Below are positions 58,590 through 64,000 of a stretch of DNA of 64,000 nt, piece by piece. The first letter of the stretch is position 1, and every line of letters starts with the position of its first letter. Made by a program: the position numbers and the translations under genes. The stretch is from Oscillospiraceae bacterium (GTDB taxonomy: Bacteria; Bacillota; Clostridia; Oscillospirales; Oscillospiraceae), in the NCBI GenBank assembly GCA_017624715.1, contig JAGAMN010000016.1:1-64000 (forward strand). The letters run 5' to 3'. The notes beneath the pieces were generated by a model. The model did no database searches and had not been told where the DNA came from. It worked only from the letters and a program-made list of their open reading frames with translations.

Positions 58590-59606
58590 TCATTTTAATG
58601 ACAACGAATAATTCGGAAAACAGAATTTTACAAGACGTGGATGTGAAACAAATCGTTGACGATTTAATGCAACAATCAGCATCATTAAGAAAAGAATAAA
58701 GAATGGAACGAAAATAACAGCGGCAGCAATCAGCAAGAAATTCAATATATATCGATCTATTTGGTTCGTATGCTCGTACGAACGATAAACTGTTCCATCC
58801 AAACTTTCTAACTGAATTACCTCATAATAATTATCATAATTTTTGGGCTGTTTGTATTCTGCGTATACAACCAGCGTTTCTCCCGCCTCACATCGCTCAA
58901 TTAGCTCTTTCGGTAAATTGGAATACTGAAAAAAACGAGTGACTTCAAAGTTTTCTTCAAATTCTTTGCAGGATATGTAAAGATAATCGTACTCTTCCGT
59001 GTTCTCGTATTGGCAATCGGTTACCGTAATTTCATACCGCTTGCCGTGATCAGCTTCTGTATAATCAGCAAAATGAACATACGCTATAAAACCAAAAATA
59101 ATCGGTAGTGTAAGCAAAGGAAACAGCATTCTAAAACAAAAATAACCGGGCAGGCTCATTATATTGATTTCGTTGTAGCGGTAAATGGTCCTATTTGCCT
59201 TTTGCAAACTGCTTTTCTTAGGTATGCGCATAGACATTACACCCTCAAACCACTCATCGCCATACATCTGACAAAAAGGTGTAATGTATTGTTCTTTAAA
59301 TAGGGCATCCCATTTCTCCTCGCCGCAGAAAAGATACGGAACACGATGAATTGCTTGGGCAAAGAGAGATATTTTAGTACAGTCCCCATCCTCTATCAGC
59401 TCATCTAAGGCACCAAAACAAGAAAAGAGAAAATCCCTTTCAACATCATCAGATTTTTCATCTATATACTTACATATATCCTCAATATATTGAATTGCTG
59501 ATGCCAATTTAAACTTGGAATATGATAAGTTATTTGCTTTTGCATAGTAACAATCTCGGATAATAATAAGAGCCTGCGAAAGCTTGTGAGCCTTTTTTAT
59601 GTGCAT
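58590..59606 (-). CDS. Hypothetical membrane protein inside an inverted-repeat-bounded segment
   Basis: A 338-residue protein. The N-terminal 140 residues are soluble and helical (KAHKLSQALIIIRDCYYAKA, FLFSCFGALDELIEDG). A membrane helix near 155-180 (FCFRMLFPLLTLPIIFGFIA), an extracytoplasmic beta-rich loop of about 110 residues, a second helix near 290-315 (YILNFLLIAAAVIFVPFFIL) and a short basic tail follow. GGAGG precedes the ATG. Codon use is clearly AT-richer than the flanking genes. Together with the flanking inverted repeats and the tRNA, this suggests acquired DNA. No family is recognised and there is no sign of transposase, integrase or nuclease motifs. Confidence 0.65.
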   Translation of the reverse strand: MHIKKAHKLSQALIIIRDCYYAKANNLSYSKFKLASAIQYIEDICKYIDEKSDDVERDFLFSCFGALDELIEDGDCTKISLFAQAIHRVPYLFCGEEKWDALFKEQYITPFCQMYGDEWFEGVMSMRIPKKSSLQKANRTIYRYNEINIMSLPGYFCFRMLFPLLTLPIIFGFIAYVHFADYTEADHGKRYEITVTDCQYENTEEYDYLYISCKEFEENFEVTRFFQYSNLPKELIERCEAGETLVVYAEYKQPKNYDNYYEVIQLESLDGTVYRSYEHTNQIDRYILNFLLIAAAVIFVPFFILFLMMLIVALNRQRFVSHPRLVKFCFPNYSLSLK

Positions 59607-59670
59607 AACTTACCTCCAATAGGTTGATTGGGGTGGATGATATCTATAAAATCAAAATGGAAAATACGTA

Positions 59671-59707
59671 AAGAAAAATCCCGAAACCGTTTTGGTTTCG
59701 GGATTTT
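59671..59707 (-). terminator. Terminator of tRNA-Pro(CGG)
   Basis: A 14-bp stem AAAATCCCGAAACC/GGTTTCGGGATTTT followed by Ts on the minus strand. It lies just inside the right inverted repeat. Confidence 0.8.
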
Positions 59708-59714
59708 CTGCCCC

Positions 59715-59736
59715 GATATCTAAATCGGTGCTACAA
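59715..59736 (-). repeat. Right copy of the 22-bp inverted repeat
   Basis: On the minus strand it reads TTGT-A-GCACCGATTTAGATATC, one mismatch from the left copy at 58560-58581. Its outer end is 2 nt from the CCA end of tRNA-Pro(CGG). Confidence 0.8.
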
Positions 59737-59738
59737 TA

Positions 59739-59815
59739 TGGTCGGAGTGTCGGGATTCGAACCCGAGGCCTCTTGGACCCGAACCAAGCGCGATACCAAA
59801 CTTCGCCACACCCCG
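59739..59815 (-). tRNA. tRNA-Pro (anticodon CGG)
   Basis: 74 nt plus encoded CCA. Acceptor CGGGGTG pairs with CACTCCG, D-stem GCGA with TCGC, anticodon stem CTTGG with CCAAG around loop TTCGGGT (anticodon CGG), and T-stem TCGGG with CCCGA around TTCGAAT. It reads CCG codons. It shares the D-arm and most of the body with tRNA-Pro(GGG) at 63624. Confidence 0.95.
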
Positions 59816-59828
59816 ATATAACCAGGTC

Positions 59829-59857
59829 ATTATAATGAAATTTCTTATCCTTGTCAA
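59829..59857 (-). promoter_or_regulatory. Promoter of tRNA-Pro(CGG)
   Basis: Perfect TTGACA (59852-59857) and TATAAT (59829-59834) on the minus strand, 17 bp apart, 14 bp from the tRNA 5' end. Confidence 0.8.
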
Positions 59858-59929
59858 GACCAGAACAGCATTTTTTCATTGTCAGCATGGACAGCCTATT
59901 CACGCATAGACTATGTGGGAGGGATCATT

Positions 59930-60217
59930 ATGGCTTATCGAATCGACTACGGCTCCGAGGGCGTTCAGCGCAAAACTCTGCGCCGTAAATTATCCATGCC
60001 GGTTATGAAAGCAGTATTTTTTGTCCTTGCGTTAGTGGCAGGGGCTGTGACCATCAAGGTGGTAGGTCTGACTTGGGTGCGTGATGTGCTGCTTCCCGGA
60101 GATCCTGAAGTAACCGCCACTGCTCTTGAAAATATGACCGACGGCCTTCGCAGCGGTGAATCCCTTTTGGATGCCGTAACGGCCTTTTGCCGGGAGATCA
60201 TTGCCAATGCGCAGTAG
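59930..60217 (+). CDS. Small single-helix membrane protein upstream of an M50 protease
   Basis: A 95-residue protein. A basic N-terminus (YGSEGVQRKTLRRKLSMP) is followed by one membrane helix (AVFFVLALVAGAVTIKVVGL) and a short extracytoplasmic domain (ALENMTDGLRSGESLLDAVT). The ATG at 59930 follows GGGAGGG. It overlaps the start of the M50 protease gene, so the two are coupled. It could be a partner or inhibitor of the protease, in the way SpoIVFA partners SpoIVFB, but no homology is visible. Confidence 0.7.
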   Translation: MAYRIDYGSEGVQRKTLRRKLSMPVMKAVFFVLALVAGAVTIKVVGLTWVRDVLLPGDPEVTATALENMTDGLRSGESLLDAVTAFCREIIANAQ

Positions 60218-60782
60218 ACCCCAGCTTTTTATCGCACCCGGCACCTGGATCATCGGCGCGCTGATGCTATTGATCCTGCCGCTGAACTGGCTGCTGGCTG
60301 CTGTAACTGCCGCATTTTTTCACGAACTATGTCACTATTTCGCTCTGCGCCTTTGCGCCGTTCCCATTTTCCGGATACAAATATCCAGTCGGGGAACTGT
60401 GATGGATACCGCGCCCATGGGCTTGCGGCAGGAATTTTTCTGCGCTTTGGCCGGCCCATTAGGCGGTCTTGTTTTGCTGCTGTTTATCCGACATATTCCC
60501 CGGATCGCCATCTGCGCCGGTATACATTCCCTGTTTAATCTGCTGCCGATTTACCCCTTGGACGGCGGCCGGGCGCTATACTGCCTGGCGCGTCGGTTTT
60601 TGCCATGGGAAACAGCGGCATTATTGCTGACATGGATGGCACGAATCTGCCTTTGCGGTATTGTTTTGCTTGGATTACTGGCCGCAATCCGCTATCACCT
60701 GGGTCTTTTGCCCTTATTGCTGGCAATTGTACTTTGTATTCGGTCAAAAAAAGAAAAACTCCTTGCAAAGAAGCGCAGTTGA
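60207..60782 (+). CDS. M50 site-2 protease, SpoIVFB-like
   Basis: A 191-residue intramembrane metalloprotease with about four to five helices. The zinc motif HELCH is in AAFFHELCHYFALRL. The second site is NLLPIYPLDGGRALYCLARR. In Bacillus SpoIVFB activates sigma-K; many clostridial relatives have unknown substrates. The ATG at 60207 lies inside the preceding gene, with GGGAGA upstream. It is followed by the TIGR03960-type gene. Confidence 0.88.
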   Translation: MRSRPQLFIAPGTWIIGALMLLILPLNWLLAAVTAAFFHELCHYFALRLCAVPIFRIQISSRGTVMDTAPMGLRQEFFCALAGPLGGLVLLLFIRHIPRIAICAGIHSLFNLLPIYPLDGGRALYCLARRFLPWETAALLLTWMARICLCGIVLLGLLAAIRYHLGLLPLLLAIVLCIRSKKEKLLAKKRS

Positions 60783-60820
60783 AGGTACAATAGAGCTAAT
60801 ATACCAAACGAGGTACTGCT

Positions 60821-62656
60821 ATGACCGAACTACTGCAAAGAATACTCCCTACGGTGCAAAAGCCTGCCCGCTACACCGGCGGTGAGTTTAACGAAATCAA
60901 AAAAGATCCCGTCCAAACCCGTGTGCGGGTCGCATTCTGCTTCCCGGATACCTATGAGATCGGCATGTCCAACCTGGGTATGCGGATTTTGTACGGCATT
61001 ATGAACGGCATGGACGGCGTTGCCTGTGAGCGAGTTTTTGCCCCCTGGGGCGATATGCAAAAAGCTATTGAAGACAATGATCTGCCCCTTTGGGCGTTGG
61101 AAAGTCAGTCCCCTGTCCGGGATTTCGACATGATCGCCTTCACCATTGGCTATGAAATGTGCTATGCCAATATTCTTAATATGCTCCGTCTGTCCGGTAT
61201 CCCCCTGCGCTCTGAAGATCGCCAGGGTCTTAAGAATATCGTCTTTGCCGGCGGTGTCTGTGCCTACAATCCGGAGCCATTGGCGGAGTTTGTGGACTTC
61301 TTCTGTCTCGGCGAGGGTGAAGATATTACCGTGGAGATCATCACTCTGTACGACAAGGCCAAGGCTGAAAACTGGAGCAAGGAAGCTTTTCTGCTGGCTG
61401 TTTCCAAGATCCCCGGTGTATATGTCCCTTCTTTCTACCGCCACGAATACAATGCCGACGGCACACTTTCTGCCATCACTGTGGAAAACGGCGCGCCCAG
61501 TGTCATCACCAAGCGGATCGTAGAGGATCTGGACAATGCCTACTGGCCTACCAAAATGATCGTTCCTTCTACAGAAATTGTCCACGATCGCGCAAATCTG
61601 GAGGTTTTCCGGGGTTGCATCCGTGGCTGCCGGTTCTGCCAGGCAGGCTTCTCCTGCCGTCCTGTACGCAAAAAGAGTCCGGAGGTTTTGTACCGCCAGG
61701 CTGTGGAAACTTTGGAAGATTCCGGTCACAATGAGATTACCCTGTCCAGCCTTTCTACCTCCGATTACCGAGGGTTAAAAGAACTGACAGATCAGATGAT
61801 CCCCTACTGTGAGCAGAACCGCGTGAACCTCTCTGTACCCTCTCTCCGGGCAGACAATTTCTCCCGGGAGCTGATGGAAAAGCTGCAGACCGTTCGCAAA
61901 AGTGGCCTGACCTTTGCGCCGGAAGCCGGTACACAGCGGCTGCGTGACGTAATTAACAAGAATTTGTCGGAAGATGAGATTTTGACCACCTGCCGCAACG
62001 CCTTTTCCGGTGGCTGGAATAATGTAAAGCTTTACTTTATGCTGGGCCTGCCTACGGAAACCGACGAAGATGTGCTGGGCATTGCTGAGCTGGTCTATAA
62101 GGTCATCCAGACCTGGAAAGAGCATGCTACCAACAAAAAACGGGGCCTGCGAGTCCATGTGGCAACGGCCTATTTTGTACCTAAGCCTCATACGCCTTTC
62201 CAGTGGGAGCAGCAAATTACCCCGGAAGAATACCTGCGCCGCTGTAAGCTGCTGAAGAGCCATTTCTATTCCAAGTCCATCACCTATGACTACCACGGTC
62301 CGGATCTGAGCCGCCTGGAGGCGGTCTTCGCCCGAGGCGACCGCCGGTTGGGTGCGGTCATTGCGGAAGCCATGAAGAACGGTGCGAAACTGGACGGTTG
62401 GGATGAATATTTCAACTACGGCATTTGGTTTGATGCCTTCCAAAAGTGCGGTATTGACCCGGATTTCTACACCGTTCGCGGCTATGGTGAGGAGGAAATC
62501 CTTCCCTGGGACACCATAAATGTAGGAATCGACAAAAAATTCTTGCTTCGGGAACGCAAGCGGGCCTACGAAGCCAAGATCACCCCGGATTGCCGGGAAG
62601 GCTGCGCCGGCTGCGGTGCAAACCGTCTGCTGAAGGAGGTGCCCTGCGATGCTTAG
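60821..62656 (+). CDS. B12-binding-domain radical SAM protein (TIGR03960 family)
   Basis: A 611-residue protein. The N-terminal B12-binding-like region (about 35-180; VAFCFPDTYEIGMSNLGMRI, FTIGYEMCYANILNML) is followed by a radical SAM domain with CIRGCRFCQAGFSCRPVRKK and the FAPEAGTQRLRDVINKN region. It ends with a Cys cluster (CREGCAGCGANRL). TIGR03960 proteins are nearly always encoded next to TIGR03936, as here. The reaction is unproven, with RNA or ribosome-associated modification suspected from synteny. The stop overlaps the next start. Confidence 0.93.
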   Translation: MTELLQRILPTVQKPARYTGGEFNEIKKDPVQTRVRVAFCFPDTYEIGMSNLGMRILYGIMNGMDGVACERVFAPWGDMQKAIEDNDLPLWALESQSPVRDFDMIAFTIGYEMCYANILNMLRLSGIPLRSEDRQGLKNIVFAGGVCAYNPEPLAEFVDFFCLGEGEDITVEIITLYDKAKAENWSKEAFLLAVSKIPGVYVPSFYRHEYNADGTLSAITVENGAPSVITKRIVEDLDNAYWPTKMIVPSTEIVHDRANLEVFRGCIRGCRFCQAGFSCRPVRKKSPEVLYRQAVETLEDSGHNEITLSSLSTSDYRGLKELTDQMIPYCEQNRVNLSVPSLRADNFSRELMEKLQTVRKSGLTFAPEAGTQRLRDVINKNLSEDEILTTCRNAFSGGWNNVKLYFMLGLPTETDEDVLGIAELVYKVIQTWKEHATNKKRGLRVHVATAYFVPKPHTPFQWEQQITPEEYLRRCKLLKSHFYSKSITYDYHGPDLSRLEAVFARGDRRLGAVIAEAMKNGAKLDGWDEYFNYGIWFDAFQKCGIDPDFYTVRGYGEEEILPWDTINVGIDKKFLLRERKRAYEAKITPDCREGCAGCGANRLLKEVPCDA

Positions 62657-63308
62657 AGCGTTGTTTGAGAAAACCGGACAGGCTGTATGGATCTCCCATT
62701 TGGATCTGATGCGGCTGTTTCAGAGAGCCTTTAAGCGGGCCGGATTGGCGCTGACCCATACACAAGGTTACAATCCCCGTCCGTCGGTTTCGATTGCCCT
62801 GCCGCTTTCTGTGGGCGTACAGAGCCACTGTGAGCTTCTGGATTTTGAGCTGGAAGGCGAAGCAGTTTCCTGCCAGGAGATCACAGAGCGGCTGAACGGG
62901 GCGCTGGTGGACGGTGTAAGGATCCTGAAGGTATACGAAAACGGCGATAAGATCAAGAATATTGCTTTTTTGGATTGCACCATGGCTTTGGAGTATGATA
63001 AGGATATTCCACAGGGTGCGGAGACTGCTATCACTTCCCTCTTTTCCCGGGAAAACCTGCTTGTGGAAAAGAAAAGCAAGAACGGCATCACCGAGCAGGA
63101 CATCATCCCCATGATTCGCCAAATCACAGTTACTGCCAAGGACGGCCATTGCCTAGTATTGAACGCACGAATTTGCTGTCAAAATCCGACACTAAATCCC
63201 GTGCAACTTAGCGCAGCAATTGCAAAATACATGCCCCAGCTGACGCCGGATTTTGTCACCTGCTGCCGAAAAGAAATTTACACCCCAGAAGAAACTATCT
63301 TCAGATAA
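62649..63308 (+). CDS. TIGR03936-family radical-SAM-associated protein
   Basis: A 219-residue DUF2344-type partner of the upstream radical SAM protein. It starts LRALFEKTGQAVWISHLDLM, then RAFKRAGLALTHTQGYNPRP and SIALPLSVGVQSHCELLDFE. It overlaps the preceding gene by 8 nt. In most clostridia this pair is followed by RNase G and rplU; here a Lar-like gene and a tRNA follow instead. Confidence 0.92.
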   Translation: MLRALFEKTGQAVWISHLDLMRLFQRAFKRAGLALTHTQGYNPRPSVSIALPLSVGVQSHCELLDFELEGEAVSCQEITERLNGALVDGVRILKVYENGDKIKNIAFLDCTMALEYDKDIPQGAETAITSLFSRENLLVEKKSKNGITEQDIIPMIRQITVTAKDGHCLVLNARICCQNPTLNPVQLSAAIAKYMPQLTPDFVTCCRKEIYTPEETIFR

Positions 63309-63318
63309 GGAGTTATTT

Positions 63319-63537
63319 ATGGAAAGAATCATCGAGCTGGAAGAGTGCCCCTGCTGCCGCGGAAACGGCATGCTAATCCACGAGGGCGGCTGGAGCGTGC
63401 AGGTGGAGTGCGCTGACTGCGGCAGCCACACCGTGTATGTGGAATACGAGGGCGAAGAGCAGAAGCGGATCGCCGAAGAGAAGGTCGCTATGCTGTGGAA
63501 TATCGGCAAGGTCATTAAGGCCAATATCAGCGAATAA
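63319..63537 (+). CDS. Lar-like zinc-ribbon protein
   Basis: A 72-residue protein with two CxxC knuckles (ECPCCRGNGM and ECADCGSHTVYV) and the closing Ala-x-x-x-WN pattern (EKVAMLWNIGKVIK). This is the layout of the Lar restriction-alleviation family (PF14354), often phage- or island-borne. The ATG at 63319 follows AAGGAG; the open frame upstream overlaps the previous gene. Activity against a restriction system is not demonstrated for such chromosomal forms. Confidence 0.75.
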   Translation: MERIIELEECPCCRGNGMLIHEGGWSVQVECADCGSHTVYVEYEGEEQKRIAEEKVAMLWNIGKVIKANISE

Positions 63538-63565
63538 AATTTTTTGAAAAAAGTAAAAATAATGC

Positions 63566-63594
63566 TTGCATTTTTCGTCAAGGTGTGCTAATAT
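63566..63594 (+). promoter_or_regulatory. Promoter of tRNA-Pro(GGG)
   Basis: TTGCAT (63566-63571) and TAATAT (63589-63594), 17 bp apart, 30 bp before the tRNA. Confidence 0.5.
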
Positions 63595-63623
63595 ACTCTG
63601 GCGTTGAGAAAACGCAAGCATAT

Positions 63624-63700
63624 CCGGGTGTGGCGAAGTTTGGTATCGCGCTTGAATGGGGTTCAAGAGGCCTCGAGTTCGAATCTCGACACTCGGACCA
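63624..63700 (+). tRNA. tRNA-Pro (anticodon GGG)
   Basis: 74 nt plus encoded CCA. Acceptor CCGGGTG pairs with CACTCGG, D-stem GCGA with TCGC, anticodon stem CTTGA with TCAAG around ATGGGGT (anticodon GGG), and T-stem TCGAG with CTCGA around TTCGAAT. It reads CCC and CCU codons. Partial copies of this gene lie downstream in both orientations. Confidence 0.95.
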
Positions 63701-63740
63701 AAAAAGCAGAAAGAGCATTTGCTCTTTCTGCTTTTTTCTT
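63701..63740 (+). terminator. Terminator of tRNA-Pro(GGG)
   Basis: A 16-bp stem AAAAAGCAGAAAGAGC/GCTCTTTCTGCTTTTT starting directly after the CCA, with a T-tract. Confidence 0.9.
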
Positions 63741-63750
63741 TTTCGCAGAT

Positions 63751-63763
63751 GTCGAGATTCGAA
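63751..63763 (-). repeat. Inverted fragment of tRNA-Pro T-arm
   Basis: GTCGAGATTCGAA is the reverse complement of the tRNA-Pro(GGG) segment TTCGAATCTCGAC (63678-63690). Confidence 0.65.
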
Positions 63764-63773
63764 AGGTCTAAAT

Positions 63774-63841
63774 GCAACGCGGACGAGCGTTGCCGCCGAC
63801 GGCTAGACGGAGGCGAACCTTAATCTGCGCTGTGCGCAGAT
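63774..63841. repeat. Hairpin pair between tRNA fragments
   Basis: Two perfect hairpins: GCAACGC/GCGTTGC (63774-63780 and 63787-63793) and ATCTGCGC/GCGCAGAT (63823-63830 and 63834-63841). The second sits directly before the direct tRNA 3'-end copy. Confidence 0.6.
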
Positions 63842-63846
63842 GCAAA

Positions 63847-63867
63847 CGAATCTCGACACTCGGACCA
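63847..63867 (+). repeat. Direct copy of the tRNA-Pro 3' end including CCA
   Basis: A 21-nt exact copy of 63680-63700 (CGAATCTCGACACTCGG plus ACCA), covering half the T-loop, the T-stem, the acceptor strand and CCA. It has no matching 5' half. A terminator hairpin follows it, as it follows the real tRNA. Confidence 0.85.
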
Positions 63868-63908
63868 ATAAAACCGAAAGAACATTCGTTCTTTCGGTTT
63901 TATTTTTT
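63867..63908 (+). terminator. Second terminator-type hairpin after the tRNA fragment
   Basis: A 17-bp stem AATAAAACCGAAAGAAC/GTTCTTTCGGTTTTATT with an ATTC loop and a T-run. Confidence 0.85.
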
Positions 63909-63921
63909 GTGCGAATGAACG

Positions 63922-63933
63922 CGAGGCCTCTTG
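63922..63933 (-). repeat. Inverted fragment of the tRNA-Pro anticodon-variable region
   Basis: CGAGGCCTCTTG is the reverse complement of CAAGAGGCCTCG in tRNA-Pro(GGG) (63664-63675). Confidence 0.55.
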
Positions 63934-63952
63934 TATTTCAATCATTGGCCAA

Positions 63953-63982
63953 AAGCAGTTGGCGCAACGCGCCATACTGCTT
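63953..63982. repeat. Long nested palindrome at the right edge
   Basis: AAGCAGT/ACTGCTT outside TGGCGC/GCGCCA, separated by AAC with one bulged T. It runs straight into another tRNA-Pro T-arm copy. Confidence 0.7.
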
Positions 63983-64000
63983 CGAGTTCGAATCTCGGCA
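63982..64000 (+). repeat. Third tRNA-Pro T-arm copy, cut by the window end
   Basis: TCGAGTTCGAATCTCG (63982-63997) is identical to the T-arm of tRNA-Pro(GGG). It is followed by GCA instead of ACA. Its acceptor end would lie beyond the window. Confidence 0.7.

Noticed and set aside
63538-64000. CRISPR array
   Set aside because: The repeats are tRNA fragments of unequal length, spacing and orientation, with no regular spacers or cas genes.

Overview
The window looks like a chromosomal segment of a Gram-positive gut-type clostridium (Firmicutes/Bacillota, most likely Oscillospirales). This is inferred from the gene neighbourhoods tig-clpP-clpX-lon-engB, rplS-lepB-ylqF-rnhB-yraN and smc-ftsY, from clostridial family pairs (TIGR03960/TIGR03936 radical SAM; DUF1700/DUF4097 with PadR), from strong AGGAGG ribosome sites and from consensus sigma-A promoters. 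Species cannot be fixed from the sequence alone. Most of the window is ordinary, densely packed housekeeping DNA, with accessory material at both ends and in the middle.

Layout. 1-5181 (minus): the N-terminal part of a large secreted CxxC-rich protein, then a membrane-anchored metallo-beta-lactamase-fold protein. 5363-15256 (minus): rpsU, then an operon reading smc-ftsY-rdgB-yhbY-nadD/yqeK-rsfS-leuS. 15402-22417 (plus): a surface-polysaccharide operon with a membrane sugar-phosphate transferase, two glycosyltransferases and rmlACBD for dTDP-L-rhamnose. 22418-29918 (minus): a converging operon with a Wzm/Wzt-type ABC exporter, a very large glycosyltransferase and a complete nucleotide-activated heptose pathway (hddA, an hddC-gmhB fusion, gmhA). 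The two operons meet at one shared terminator and probably build one exported rhamnose/heptose glycan. 29979-30722 (plus): ybaK and a TSCPD protein. 30834-38162 (minus): a radical SAM protein, then tig-clpP-clpX-lon-engB. 38397-40214 (minus): a PadR-controlled DUF1700/DUF4097 pair. 40302-45929 (minus): a phosphoesterase, a threonine-synthase-like protein, a dipeptidase, yraN, rnhB, rbgA, lepB and rplS. 46190-51810 (minus): a small membrane protein, then a 2-oxoacid dehydrogenase (fused E1 alpha/beta plus E2) and a DeoR-type regulator. 52020-58286: four exported proteins (a lipoprotein and three single-helix-anchored proteins). 58287-59815: a hypothetical gene between 22-bp inverted repeats next to tRNA-Pro(CGG). 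59930-63537 (plus): an M50 protease, the radical SAM pair and a Lar-like zinc ribbon. 63538-64000: tRNA-Pro(GGG) followed by a mosaic of partial copies of that same tRNA.

The most unusual signals are the tRNA-Pro fragment mosaic at the right edge, the inverted-repeat-bounded gene beside the other tRNA-Pro, the threonine-synthase homologue that lacks the usual PLP-lysine segment, the compact heptose pathway in a Gram-positive context, and an EFPWG motif shared by the C-terminal anchors of two exported proteins. No CRISPR array, recognisable IS element, rRNA or prophage was seen.
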